A DNA stretch of 64,000 bases from Diadema setosum (GCA_033980235.1 CM067065.1:5251328-5315327); one strand, 5' to 3'; shown: positions 37,561 to 50,930, numbered from the stretch's first letter. The notes: a model not told the origin generated them from the letters alone. Numbers and translations: made by a program.

Positions 37561-37599
37561 TGTAGGGTAGTACAACTGAATTACTCCGTAACAGTTGAT

Positions 37600-38960
37600 T
37601 ACGGGTACTAATTACTTACTGTGATTCTATTGGTGGCGTTTATGGTTTTAAAATCTCACCCATTAAGAAAAAAGGAAGAAGACAAATTCAAACATGAAAT
37701 GGTGTGACAGTTCTTGCCAGAGTTCCCTATCAATATCACTTGTTGCCACGCAAGTTTTCAGATTTCACGTGCTTCATTACCGAAGCTGTTGTACATTTAA
37801 AGAAAAATAACTGCTTCATAAAATATCACCTTTGATTTATGATGTTACAAACAAGGATTTTCATCGCTTACCAATTTTTTAAATCAGTTTAATGTCACGA
37901 TACTTCATGGTGGTATGCGTTCTGTCTTTACATTGCATGATGGGATTTCTTTTTTTTCCATCTAGGGTCAAAGAAGAAAGTAACAGGAAGGATATTAAAA
38001 GGATAAAATGAAATAGTCTACATAATGTACCTGCCCAGCAGGCTCTTTTATAACCGATATAACACAATCAATAGTGAACACAACACATCTGAAATTCAGA
38101 ACCGGGTACACTTCTGGATAATTGTTCAGCGGAAAAACGAGCGAAGAAAATGGGATTTCATCGATTTTTATTAAAATAGAAACTAATTACAGACTGGACC
38201 TGATGCAAACTACATTGTCTCGGCCTAGCTTTTGGTTAAGTTTCTTCAGAGACATGAATTTTGGCAGCATTGAAACCGAGTGAACAAGCCAAAGGAAAAA
38301 ATAAATCAAAAAGAAAAAAGGAAGGAAAAAGAAATCCCATGTCTCGACTAGACCACTCCCGTGCACGACGAGCATCAGCCCCGTGTCAGTGTCCCTCTCG
38401 TCAAAGTCATACTGGCCATCGTCGGCGTCATGATCACACGAAACACATTGCATCAGCATAAGAGTTCGTATAATGTAAATCCACACCACCAGACTCATTA
38501 TCATCATCACTATTCCAGCCAATCTCACTCACTGCAAAACCCTCATAATTACATCATAGTCCCTCTCACAACACTTAAACAGCAAACAATTCAGACATCA
38601 CAGACCTAGCTAGACATTTTGACCTTCATAAAAAATAAAAAAAAAATGAAAGGGAGGTGGGGGAGAGTACACGAAGACGATCCACGATGGCGCTTTACCG
38701 TAGAAAAAAAAAAAAAAAGATACACAGAAAATCTTGCATCGGACAAAAAGGAGATGAAAAACTACGATGAGGAAAACGAGGGTGAAAATCCGATGCTTGA
38801 AGACGAACGATGAAGACACGTTACGGTAAAAATAAATACATGTACACTGTAGTGTCTGTACTAACATTCTTTTTGAAGACACGTTACGGTACAATGCACT
38901 GTACTAACATTCTTTTTGAATACACGGAAACAAACGAGTGGGTGCAATACAAACAAAGTA
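37600..38960 (-). repeat. Right inner arm of the 10-kb element
   Basis: Inverse homologue of 30870-32350. A 113-codon minus frame (38187-38528) reads through it but owes its length to the repeat and carries no known domain. Confidence 0.8.
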
Positions 38961-39815
38961 CGAGTACTACGAAATACGATGTCCTCTCGCATACATGTAC
39001 TTAGATAACCTAGGTTTTGGTACTTCTACATCATGACATCATTGACATGTAGTAGAATCTACATCGATCAATGAAAACAAACCTCACAAACACTCGAACA
39101 AAAACTCCAAATTGTTGCAAACATGGTAAAAAATAAACAAAACACTCTAAGAAGTACGATTGTACTCTAGTAGGCCGTCCACACGTGTAAACGCGTCAGT
39201 GTGAATTTACGACACACGATTACTACGTACCGTACGCGCCGGTACGGCAGCATGCACCAGCTCTATACATGTAACATGTACACTTTTATTACGTTTGCGA
39301 TGTACTAATTACAATGTATTGTGTGTATAGATGTGCCACGTATTGCGACTGTGGTGTCACGTCGACGATTTTAAATAGTGCTGTGCATGCTGTACCAGTG
39401 TTGATTATTCCGCACGCAGAATTTTCCCGCAGGCTGGTGGCAGCAGCAGCTACGCTCGTTGGTATGATACGACTTAGTTTTATCCAAAGATTGTACACTA
39501 TGCGACGAATACGATCTTAGGTCGTCTTTGCATGCATTACGTATCCGATATCCATGCTCGAACGTCGTCTGCTTTGGAAACTGAGCTGATTCGATTCGAT
39601 CAGCGCGCACATTGTGCACACGCATGCAGCGCGCCCGAAACGTGTAACAGGAAAAAAACACGTTTCCCTCGTTCCCAACCACTCGGACATCGGCACTGAA
39701 TCGTGACGTTCTGAACGCTACACGTTTCCCTCTGCGGGCGAGCCTGTGCGAGCGAATCGTGTATAATTCACTTCTACACGATTCGCTCACGCGAAACGCG
39801 TGAGCGGACACGAAA

Positions 39816-39852
39816 CGTGTAAACGTGTCAGACGAATTGCTGACCGGTACTG
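39816..39852 (-). repeat. Right terminal inverted repeat of the 10-kb element
   Basis: Complement of the left end. Inside it, a tight hairpin GCTCACGCGAAACGCGTGAGC (39786-39806 region) and repeated CGAATCGTGTA / TACACGATTCG motifs occur. Confidence 0.85.
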
Positions 39853-39854
39853 TA

Positions 39855-40072
39855 TGGGACCCACTGTTTATTAGTATTGCTTTGTTTTTCAACTTTGATT
39901 TGAGATATCTCAGCCATTTCAAAACCAATTTTCATCCAATAAACTTTAAATTCTTCTGAATAGATTTGTATGGTATTTAATATTTCATTTAAGTGTGTTC
40001 TGATTATCTTGCAAAAAGTTAAAAGTAAAAAACTGTCTCCCCAGATCAACCAAAACTTTACAATCCCTTTAA
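39855..40072 (+). mobile_element. Family A foldback MITE A5, right half (split)
   Basis: Begins TGGGACCCACTG and continues with GAGATATCTCAGCCATTTC, CCAATTTTCATCCAATAAAC and end 1, and finishes ACAATCCCTTTAA. Joined to 29650-29854 with one TA it gives one complete family-A unit; an uninterrupted relative at 52259 reads AATAAAAGGTGGGACCCACC. Confidence 0.88.
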
Positions 40073-40508
40073 TAAAAACCTTGTTCTGTTTTTTTTTTTC
40101 TCTAAAAATATCTGTATGGATTGGACTAGCATAAAGTGGATTTATTCCCTGATGCTTTGTTACCTTATGCCATGGTGAAAAAAATTCACTTCGTTAAAGT
40201 GATGAAAAATCTCAGCTTGAAATGCACATAGTGCTCCAGCAATATGAATATTAGGAGCTGCCTGATTTTGAGGATATATGAACACTACATCAAATGAACC
40301 ACCAATACTGTTTTTAATGTGAAATGTCACATTGAATCAAGTCAAAAATACAGAATGGAACCTTCAATAAAACTTGAGGTACAACATTGCGAATGTTTTC
40401 AAGTTTCACACTTTTATACCGATCTTCATGAATCAAGCAGTGATAATTAGTAGGCCCTGCAGTTATGAATTTATGCAAATTAGATGAGGTTGGTGTAATC
40501 ACCACATA

Positions 40509-41068
40509 TTAAAGGTAGGGGATACCTTTTACAGACCTCCCAAAATGCAGCAAAACATTAAATATGAACCTCAGGAGACTTGTTAAGGCCACTGCTGAGA
40601 AATTTGGAAGTCAACAGTTATCTACAATTTGAATAATGCACAAAACTCAACTACTCAGTAGTTCTGTGTGTCAGCCACACTTAAACCTTTTTGTTGCAGT
40701 CTTCTGTATTTTTTAACTGTAAGCACAAATCTAAAAGTATAAGAGCTGATGCAATAACATATAGAGTGTGTGGCAAGAATGTATATAGAAATGTTTGTAA
40801 GTTTTGATGAACTTTCTTCACAAAATATACATGATGGACACACATGCAGTGCATGGGTCTGCTAAGGTAGCCTAGTAATGTACTGGAATTTACGGTGAGC
40901 CCTGAAAAAAATTCAATTCAAAATCTAACGGTCAATAAAAATGTACTAAATGTTACCTTCCACTTTCAATACTTTATGGGAGTTTCTAAAATGATACTCT
41001 CTTCAACATACCACTGTATTTATACAACTCTTCATTTGAGGCATGTAAATGGGATTCCCTACCTTTAA
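40509..41068. mobile_element. Family E TTAA element (560 bp)
   Basis: TTAAAGGTAGGG at the left and CCCTACCTTTAA at the right; only about the outer 15 bp pair well. No open frame. The TTAAAGG end is shared with families A, B and C. Confidence 0.7.
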
Positions 41069-41849
41069 GTTACCGTTATCCTAAATAAAATCAATATTCT
41101 AATTCTACATTCAAAATTTTTACTAAATTCATATTTTTTTTTTATAGAAAAATAAAATAAAAAAAATTAATGTTACCATTGGGTGCATTAATTATAGGGT
41201 TGTAAATTATTAGATTATGAGGGAAATGTAAACTCTGCTATTAAGATTTGAATGCCTGAAAAATTTAAATGCTTTTATAATGCAAAATAGTAAAAGAGTT
41301 AAGAGATGATGATATCAAACACTTAATCTTTTTTGCATAATTTCCAATTGCATGCAAATTAATTGTTTCATAGCACAGAGTGATGATGCTCATTATCACA
41401 TTTTGTTTGATAGTGACCTCTGTTATTGTGTCCTAAAGGCATTATTTACAATTTATTGCAGATGAAACAACGATCCAGCTTTTAATAGTGCTTCAAAATA
41501 GTTCTAAAATGTGAGTTAGGGATAGAAACAAGTAATGTAAAAATTTTAATCATTATCAATGTATATTGTTAAATATACAAAATGTGAACAATAGTTATGA
41601 TAAAATTGTTTCTATAGACTAAATTATCTACACTTATGGTATAGTGAGAAAAATATATCTTCTTTTTATGGGCTTTATTGCAAAATTTTTATATGGTACT
41701 TAAGATGTTGCGTGATACAAAGTTCTGACCTACACATCTACATGCATCAAATGTGGTAACTAGAATATTTTTTAAATCACTGCTCCCAATGGTAAACAAT
41801 ACCTTGAAGAAAACCTCGTTGGCAATTCTTACAAAATGCAATAACTGTC

Positions 41850-42330
41850 TGTTTACAGAGCTCTCAGTGCACCTTCGATTCTGTCTGTTTCTGATGGTAC
41901 CCTGATTTTGGAAACAATCGTGGAGTAAATTGTCCCTTTAATCTCGGAGTAAAGTGCCACACAAGTCTGTGCGATAATCTCAGATGATGAGGCACTAATG
42001 GTGATGACTGTTGTTTGGAGTACACACAACGGCAGTGTCTGTTTGCGGGGCATCCTCAGATCAGATGAAATGGGCAGAAGTTAGCGTGACATCGTACCCT
42101 TCTTTGGGAGGAAACAACTCCCAGTAAACAGGCGCATTCCTTGCATTCATGCGATGTACATAGCCCCCCGTTCCCCATGCCAATGGCAATCGACCCGTCC
42201 AGGTCTCCAGGACTCGCCTGTGCGTGGGACAACATCTCAAACAAGATTAGATGTGTCGCTGCAAAAATTTCTCCCAAATTAAAACTCATCACGGCCAAAA
42301 GAAGTTTAGCCGGAGCTAATATACACCGTA
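41850..42330. other. Complex unique island
   Basis: GC-richer non-repetitive block (for example AATCGACCCGTCCAGGTCTC). Frames of about 80 codons occur on both strands without recognisable similarity. It is a candidate regulatory block by composition only. Confidence 0.22.
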
Positions 42331-44024
42331 AGAGCCCCCCTTTGCAGACCTTATTTGGACATAGAATCTCATTGACATTCTTACTGTAATTGTCAATAGG
42401 GTCTTCTATGTATCATCAGGAGATTGGATGTTGAGTGCATCTGTTTATGGCTAGAGAAGGTGTGGATAGTGGCCAAGGTTTGAAAGATATTGCCCTTGAA
42501 GGCAACATCAATGAGGTAGTTGTATATAAATGGGAAACTTGTGGGTCAACAATAATGCAAGATTATTAAAACAGATTTTGAGATATATTCCTCATTGTCG
42601 TGTTGGTAGCTCCCCAGATTATGCAAAAGTTTCTCTGAAGGAAAACTGTGCTTTTTCATGTCCTGGCTATTAGAATGTAAAACATCCCTGATATGGGAAT
42701 TATTGACACCCATTGAGATTTCTTGAGCAAAATACTAACTGTGAGTTTCCTTGTATGCGTTTCTCTTTGTTATTATTTAAGGGTCATCAGCGTACAGGTG
42801 AAATATTTACCCATGTCCAGGGGAAAGGAAAAATCTTGTATGATATTTATATGCTGTATATATAGTATGACACTGAACACACTCCTCTTAAAAACAAAAT
42901 GTAACAAACAAACAAAACAAAACAAAGAACAACCTAGAACAAAAGCAAAAACACCGCAAACAAATAAGCAAACAAACCTTCTAGGCATTTAGCAAGTCAA
43001 ATGTACTCTTACAGGCAGTATACTTAATATCTTTCTATTTCTTTTCCCCTCATATTTTCTTTGTACGCAGTTTTTCTCGAGGAATCTTTCTCTTTAGTGT
43101 ATGAATATGAGCTTGTTTTTGTCTCTTTTTTCTGCACCTAGAATCTGCTTTCTCCTAATTTTGTGCAAAGAACTTCTGTTTTTTATAGATAAAGGGAGAG
43201 ATGATTTTGTAAGAATTACTGGTGTACCCTTGCCTGATACTATGTACACCTGTAACTATACCTGTACCACATTCTTTAGTATATGTTTTGAATATGTTTT
43301 TGATATTCAGTCATGGGGTCATCTATAATGAAGAGGCTCCTTTATTGGTAGTCCCACTTACAGACATTTATGTCAGTATTATGTACATGTACGTATTCCG
43401 CAGCCCAGCTAACCGTGGGAGATTCGATCTCACGATAATGTGTTATGAAGGAGGCTTCCATTGTTTCCCCTGAGGGCATCGAGGTGTCAGGTTTCTCAGA
43501 AACATTTTTGCATTAAAATCTGGGTTGCTATGTATTAAGTGAAACTGATCTTATTGGAAGGGGCTCAATGTTTCAACTTTTATGGAGGAAGTTTATAAGA
43601 AAAAATGTGCTGATCTCTGCTTGTGCATTTAGCCATTGCACGAAAGGTTTGAGCTGACAGAATAATGGGCAAGTGGATTTTGACCAGAGAACTACAACCA
43701 AACCTTTTATTGAACTTTCTCATGATACAGGTCCTTAAGATTTGTATAAAGATTTCATCTATAGTTTCCCCCATCTTTTAGCGGTCAGTGATATTTAGGT
43801 ATTTCTTGTCACCTACATTGTATCACCAACAAAATACGGATAGTTACCTTTATATCTTGTCTGCAGTGCACAGCATGCATGTGTACAGCATGCATGTGTA
43901 CAATTCTTTCAAGAAAGGTATAAATTGCGTGTTTAGTATTATTAGACAAGCATTTAGTTATATATTTTGTTCTTCCCAAGAGTTGTATAGCAATAATATG
44001 GGCTTCTTTCAAACTCTGAAAGAA

Positions 44025-44234
44025 TACTGTATAAGCTGTTATTTTTACAAGGGTTTAATTTTCGCGAATTTCGCGAATCAGTGTTGCACCGCGAATTTAG
44101 CAATACGTGAAAATGTCGTCTTTGTGCTGGTGAAATGGTGCACTCACGACAGCTTCCTGTCAATTCGCGGAAATAACATTTTGCAAAAATGTCCATGACA
44201 TCGTAATTTGCGAAAAATAAAGGCTTACACAGTA
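44025..44234. mobile_element. Family D repeat, copy 5
   Basis: TACTGTATAAGC at the left and GCTTACACAGTA at the right. TTCGCGAATTTCGCGAA and other CGCGAA motifs are internal. Confidence 0.6.
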
Positions 44235-44260
44235 GACCCTTTCTTATTGAACAGGGCACT

Positions 44261-44356
44261 TTAACGTCTTTGAAGGCAAGTCCCGAGAGTACTTGTTCTG
44301 GTGACTATGGGAAATGCGTGTTGTAGCAAAATCAGTTCGCCCTCAAAGGGATTTAA
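44261..44356. mobile_element. Family I mini-palindrome, copy 5
   Basis: TTAACGTCTTTGAAGGC, then AAGTCCCGAGAGTACTTG, then ATGGGAAATGCGTGTTGTAG and a worn right end. It begins 27 bp after family-D copy 5 ends. Confidence 0.75.
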
Positions 44357-45035
44357 ACAATAATATATGCACCTGTTGGCACACAATTATTGGTTGTGTG
44401 TAGGTGCATACGATGTATGTTTACATTCCCATTATCGTTCCTTGCCAGTGGGTTTTATATTTAAATCGTCTTTCGATCCTCTTGATCACAGGTGCGAGCG
44501 CATTGTTCCATAATAACAAGTGCATCATTCATTCTTTTTTTTTATGCCAAGTGTCATCAGTGTGCTTGTACAATGTTTATATAACAAATGCTTGGTCCTG
44601 TTAATAACAAAAACAAAGAGTTGAGTGTTGAGTGTCTTTCTTATTGATACAGCACTAGCAATCTACTCATACTTAGTATAAGTTTTTGATGGACACGGTG
44701 TAAAGTGTCCTATTGACTGCAGCTCTCTGCAGTATGGGTCCTTGGTATGTATAGACAGTCTTCTTTTTCATGCTAAAATGTTTAGCAGTGTACTGTATAA
44801 GTGGAATATTTTAGAGTGTTTGTTTTGTTTTTGTTTTTTTCCCCATTCATTATTTGACTGGTATTCATGAAATGAACCTCTGCTATATTGGTTCATGAAA
44901 TCAGTACGTGTCAGTGTTAGGATTGTGATCTCCATCTAGGCAATTCCTGGTAGCATTTGCCCTTGTTAAACAAAACCAGATATCTGCATTTTTAATACAT
45001 ACAATATACCTAATTATTATCATTACTTGATGTGA

Positions 45036-45251
<216 letters not shown>

Positions 45252-45309
45252 TAGAGTGCTACCTCGCAGTGCGTCCTGTACGTTATGCGCTGTGAGTGTG
45301 CGAAGCGAG

Positions 45310-45608
45310 GTCCGCCATTACTACGAGAGGCACAAGAGTGATTTTGTTCCTTTTGATAATGGCGGACAGTGCTCCTTGCTAGCAGCCAAGGGGTGCGGAC
45401 TCGTGATGTACCCCGCACAATTGTTCGGTGAGCACGCGTAGCACTTGTGTGCCAAACGAAGTCCGCCATTACCAAGATGGGCACGGTTAGGTTTCCTTGT
45501 GATGACAAACATTTGACATAATCAGCCCTCTTGAGTCCGCCATTACCAAGATGGGCACGGTTAGGTTTCCTTGTGATCACAAACATTTGACATAATCAGC
45601 CCTCTTGA
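45310..45608. repeat. GTCCGCCATTA repeat cluster with 74-bp tandem pair
   Basis: Two nearly identical 74-bp units lie at 45461-45534 and 45535-45608, each starting GTCCGCCATTACCAAGATGG. Left of them GTCCGCCATTA (45310) and its complement TAATGGCGGAC form a palindrome of about 57 bp. The cluster starts about 95 bp past the exon B donor. Confidence 0.85.
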
Positions 45609-46720
45609 TTATGTATCAACCTCATTGAAGATGGCCAAGTGATCTGATGTTCATATTGCTTTTGGTAGTCCCTCTCTACAGACACCATAAATTTACTGTT
45701 TTCAAAAATTAACCTAAACTTGCAACGCGATGCAAAACAGTTCATACAGTAAGACTCGTGGAGTTACCCCTAATGCACTTTTTTAGCAGCCTTGCTAAAC
45801 GAATAACAGAGGTTAGATGAAGGAAAGCACTGTTGAAGAAGGCGATTTTTGGTGATTTGTAATAGAGAACTCGGCATTCAATTAATAGTGCACGCCAACC
45901 AGGAAAAGGAGTATGGAGGAAATCCACCTGTTTGAAATCAAAAGTGGAGATTGAGCAGCTTTTGTTCAGAATGTTCTTAGGAGGAAACTGATTGACCACT
46001 TGAATAGCAGCAGCTTCTTCGGTCGAAAGCCCCTCTTGCTTGGTAAAAATTCATCAGGAAATGAAACAAAATTTGCATCTGTATCATCACGTACAGTCAT
46101 TCAGACATCGGCTGTGATGAAGGAATAGAAGTGGATCAGAATAGATGTGTCGCAGTTTTGAATGGGGCCCAAGACGCGGAAACGACTTTCACACCAACTC
46201 TGCTAGTGGGCAAACTTCTGATTTAACGATTCCTCACTATTTTTTTAATTGTCTCTACACAATTGAGTATTTAGAATTAGACAAAAAAAATTTGGTAAAA
46301 GGTTTCTCAGAACTCGGACGCATAATACGAAAGTTCAAAAAGTTTAGAGCTTCCTAGGTGCTTTTATGAATTAGTGAACACATACTGCTCACTCACATTT
46401 ATCACTGTTAATATCAGTTCAAAGACAGTTTATGTACACACACAAAGAATCTCAACATTTTAGGAGAGTATTGCAATGCAAATGTATGAAAGGAAATTGG
46501 AATCCCTTTTACACTTGATTTCCCAAAGCGTGAATGTCTATTGATTGCAGAGAACTTACAGTTTCGATATACCATGCATCATGTCTTTCAAATTTCATAG
46601 CTGCTGCCTGAATTTCTGTGTCAGCAATATGGTGTTCGTGGAGTGGTTTGTCAGTCCACATATCAGTCCAATTCTATTGACAATGGTATTGCCTCTCATT
46701 TTGAAACTCTCGTGGTAAGT

Positions 46721-47067
46721 TTAAAGGGGAGGGCTAGTAACTGATCAGTGGGAATCAGTGGGAATGCTGGGAGATGATTGTTCCAATCCTTATGGGATTC
46801 ATTCAAGAATTCATTGTATATCTATTGTTGTGTGAAAATTATTTGCTTCAGAATGGTCTCATATTCAAGTAATGTGCAGTCTAATGTTTCCAGGTTAGCG
46901 TGCCTGGTCAGTGACGGGGCATTAAACTGCACATTACTTGAATATGAGACTGTTCTGAAGCAAATCATTTTCACACAACAGTAATGTACTCTTAAATGAA
47001 TCCCATAATGATTGGAACAATCATCCCTCAGCATTCCCACTGATCGGTTACTAGCCATCTCCTTTAA
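46721..47067. mobile_element. Family C foldback MITE (347 bp)
   Basis: TTAAAGGGGAGGGCTAGTAA at the left pairs with TTACTAGCCATCTCCTTTAA at the right. The inverted repeat runs almost to the centre (TACTTGAATATGAGAC and its complement), leaving a short loop. TTAA is at both ends; no gene inside. Confidence 0.88.
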
Positions 47068-48599
47068 TACAAGGCAGAAATTGATGAATTCATTGTGAGC
47101 CTCGAATGATTCTTGCGATGAACAAGCCATTACGTTTCAGTGCATGAGCAGTCTTATCTTGGATGATTAATTTGAAGAAGGAAAAGGCAAAGAAACGTCC
47201 TTGACACTAAAGAAAAAAACATCAACGAAAGCAACAATAAGCATTGTTTGTTTGTGTGTTTGTATGTGGGTGTGTAATCACTATAATGATAACCAAATAG
47301 CTCAGTACAATAATGCTTTGGTGAGGGTGTTCTGAAGGTGATATTTCTTTCATTATACTTGTCAGTTGATATAACATGGGTTGGGCAAAGAACAAGATGG
47401 GATCATTATGAACACAATCCTGGTGTCAAAGTCCAGATATGAAACATTCAAATATGTTGAATGTGAATTACACAGTGAGTCATTTTTTAGGGTGCTCCCC
47501 GCACTATAGCACACATGGGCAATATAACCCCATTTCCTGTCATCTGTGATAGTCTTTCTTCTCAGGCACTACCAGAGCACTCATGTCCTGTTAGCAGCCC
47601 TGTTCGTTGCCCTCTTTGACAGGGTCATGATCAAAAGCTCAACCATTTCCTGGAGAATATCCTTGTTTGGATTTGACAGCGACCATCTTGTTATGAGACA
47701 GTCACTGTATTCTAAGTGTTTGTTTCAATGTTTTATGTAATAACATGTACCTCTGATATGAGTCATTATTATGGGACTGAAAGGTGGAGAGAGATTTAAG
47801 ATAACCAATCCTGGAAATATTCACAGATGAATTATCTTTGTCCATGTTTTCTGAATCTCTATTTTGTATTTAAGTCATTGGCAAACAAGTTGTCAATAGT
47901 TGAAGGGTTTACAAAGAGGAGAAAAAACCATGAAAAGGTCTGTGCTGTGTAGACTAAACAAAAGACAATATAATTTCATGAGAAGTATTTGGGTTTGAAA
48001 CTGGGTCAGAGAAGGAGGTATGTTTTAATGCATTGTTAGGGTGGATGTGTGTCTGTATTTGTGTGTGTGAGTGTGTGTCTGTGTTTGTGTGTGTGAGTGT
48101 GTGTGTGTGTGTGTGTTCACAAGACCAACTGTTGACCCATGCATTAGGTGATTGTTCCAAATTCAATTAGGGAGCTAATCAAATACAGGGACCACTGCAA
48201 GACCATCCAGTTCACACCTCTACTCCATAATAACGGCCTTCCCCCATCTTTAACACTCCAGTAGAGGGTACTCTTCGAAGTAAAAGGGGAATGCATAAAG
48301 ACACATACACACACAGGCATACACCCAAATTTATACACACATTCATGCACACAGTGCACGCATATACTCAACACAGAGGGCAGCAGACTTCTTTTGTTAA
48401 TAATTTATTGTTAGGATCCCATGCACTATGCCAGTATTGGCCCCTATTTGTTGTATTATTTGTCAAAGGCAAGCACAACATTTGCTGGCTAATTGGATTG
48501 GGAGTATGTGTGTGTGGTGGCATTGCGCCCAACTTCATTTCCATTATCGCACCCCAAAGCCCCAGTGGCTTGGTTCTATCAAAGGTGAAAATTGCATAG

Positions 48600-48640
48600 G
48601 GCAGGGATGGTGGGGGCGAGGGGGGGGGGGGGGTTGGGAT
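48600..48640 (+). repeat. G-rich tract with quadruplex potential
   Basis: GGTGGGGGCGAGG followed by a long G run and TTGGG. It lies in the sense strand of the pre-mRNA. Confidence 0.65.
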
Positions 48641-48792
48641 GCATTCTAAAAGGTAGAGTACATGTAGTTCTTAAAATGTGATTTTGTTAAATGCTTTTAG
48701 CAGATCCTCTAATCGATTATAAATTGGATAGAAACGGTATTCATGTGCATTGTGGAGAATGATTGATTACACAAGGCACATACGCTGTATGT

Positions 48793-48828
48793 TCAATTCA
48801 ATTCAATTCAATTCAATTCAATTCAATA
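48793..48828. repeat. (CAATT)n microsatellite
   Basis: Seven CAATT units followed by CAATAGTTTATTTATG. On the minus strand this reads AATAAACTATTGAATTG.., which resembles a retroposon 3' tail. Confidence 0.8.
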
Positions 48829-49034
48829 GTTTATTTATGTTAATTTATTTATGTCAATAGTTATTTATGTTAAAATGATCATCTTCACAGCCATGTGTGA
48901 ATGTTTTAATGTTTCACAGGCCTGTGTATTTGTGATCACTATCAGTATGACAACCCTGATAGGGTGTATAGTGAGGATATAATGAGAGTGAAAACATTTG
49001 TGCTATACATTGTAAGTTTATATTCTGGGCCAAT

Positions 49035-49607
49035 TTAAAGGACAAGTTCACCTTCATAAACATAAGGATTGAGAGAATGCAACAATATTAGTAGAACACA
49101 TCAGTGAAAGTTTGAGGAAAATTGGACAATTGATGCAAAAGTTATGATTTAAAAAAAAAAAAATTGTGTTGGAACCGCTGGATGAGGAGACTACTACAGC
49201 TTGTGAGTCATATATGCGTACAACCGTATTAAGAAAATGTAAAGAAAATTCAACATTTCGCATAATAAAAGAGCACTTGACTTGCCTCTTTCTAAAGGCA
49301 GGGAGAATAATATTACCAATAACATTTGTCGGTTACGAGTCGGGGGAATGTGTACGTTTTTTCAAAAGATGAAATTTTGTGAAATTCTCTTTATATTTTC
49401 TTTATGTAGTTGAACGCATGTGACATCTATTATTCACACACTGCAGTAGTCTGCAGTTCTCATCCAGCGGTTACTGTACAAAGACTTCAAAAATTCATAA
49501 CTTTTGAACGGATTGTCCGATTTTCCTCAAACTTTCAATGATGTGTTCTACTAATATTGCTACATTCTCTCAATCCTTATGTTTATGAAGGTGAACTTGT
49601 CCTTTAA
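49035..49607. mobile_element. Family B inverted-repeat MITE (573 bp)
   Basis: TTAAAGGACAAGTTCACC at the left and GGTGAACTTGTCCTTTAA at the right. The arms extend about 110-150 bp (AAGGATTGAGAGAATG, AACACATCA, AAGTTTGAGGAAAAT, then ACCGCTGGATGAG). The centre is single-copy AT-rich DNA without a gene. Confidence 0.88.
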
Positions 49608-50762
49608 GTGAACTTGGTAACACTTGTTTTCAAGTGTACGGAATGAGAGTACACCTTTTTGTATAATTTGTAATGTTTGGTGCGTAAATCTTTCAAAAAA
49701 TTCTTTTTATTTAATTGTTTGCATTAGTAGTGATAGTCCTTAGATTATGAAAATTTGCTTGAGTATGACTACCAATGTACCATACATATGTGTTATTGTA
49801 AATTAGAGTTTCTTATAAAATAGATTGAATTCACAAAATAGTTGATATCAGTGGCAATGACTAATCTTATGTAAATCACATGAAACAGTGATATCATGTT
49901 ATCACTCATCTTCTTTTGATCCACGTACAAATATTCACCAAATTTCCACTGTCTACGTAGAATATTAAAGCAAGAGAAAATCTGGATTCCTGTGCTGCAA
50001 AATGTTTGTTGTGTTGCATGCTCCATGCAGCAGTGACGCTTAGCAGGGAAAGATTCTCGTTGCTACATTAACGACATTCATGTTTAGTAGCTAGGTAACA
50101 AGAGTAGACCGCCTGATTCAAAGAAGGTTTCCATAGCTTTGAAATATCATCTTATACTCTATACCTCTTGAGGGACAATTATATGAGTGTTATAATACAC
50201 TCAAGTATCATGATACAATTTATTCCAAGTACTTTGCGTTTAGTTTCATTCTTTTCTTGCGGTTTGCCTTCGTGAGAATTTTCACCGCTCCACAGCCCGA
50301 TGATAAAGGGTCTGCCAAGAATACACAATATCCTGAGGCAAAAGTGTCATGTGTAAAGGAAAATGTGATAAAACAGTTGATACTGGATTAATAGTATTGA
50401 GATCCATGGAATTCTATATTTAGGATACTGATGGCCAGCTAGAGTGTGAGAAGATCCTTGACAATGTTAGTATGATCCGTGTTAAAAATGTTTTTAACAT
50501 AGAAATATGGATTATATCAAAATCATATGCCATACAATGAACTTATTTGTACGGTCCTGGTGCATTGCTATGAAAGAGTTTTGTCATGGAGATTTTCATT
50601 TATGGCTTTCCTGGTGTAGCCAAGAATTTTTTAGATGAGGTCAACTGTACAAAGCGTATCTTCAACCTGAATATGAGATTTCTATTTGCCAGGGCTTTCA
50701 TCAGACGTATAAACTCTGTTACACTTGTCCTTTCTTTTATACTCCAAAATCAGAGTCCCTAT

Positions 50763-50930
50763 TACTGTAAAACCAGAAAGATTTGCAGTGTGAAATGTTC
50801 ATGAATTGGAGCCAACGACCTTTTTTGTGGCATGACATTTTTACCAATTGCCACTGGCGTTCAATGCATAGTGTAGACAAGAACTTTCACATGCATTTTA
50901 ATTTCACAAATCTTGGCCCCTCACCAAAGC
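50763..50930 (+). mobile_element. Family D repeat, copy 6
   Basis: Starts TACTGTAAAACC and carries GAATTGGAGCCAACGACC, GGCATGACATTTTTACC, TTGCCACTGGCGTTCAATG and CATGCATTTTAATTTCAC. The right end is unclear. Confidence 0.58.

Larger units (their letters stand above)
29855..39852. mobile_element. 9,998-bp foldback transposon with Tc1-like ends and TA duplication
   Basis: Left end CAGTGCCGCTCACC and right end (complement) CAGTACCGGTCAGC; both continue into GTCTGACACGTTTACACG. TA flanks each side (29853-29854, 39853-39854). CAGTGCCG with a TA target is the usual Tc1/mariner-type start. Long inner arms fold back on each other: 30870-32350 matches the complement of 37600-38960 in order. The middle (32.4-37.1 kb) has direct and tandem repeats. 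The longest frames are about 70-113 codons with no transposase motif, so it is non-autonomous or its source gene is lost. Ten kilobases is far above the usual size for Tc1-type units. Confidence 0.85.

Noticed and set aside
39371..39928. 185-codon minus-strand frame, the longest in the window
   Set aside because: It crosses the border of the 10-kb element into the split MITE; it is an accidental frame through inverted-repeat DNA with no domain.
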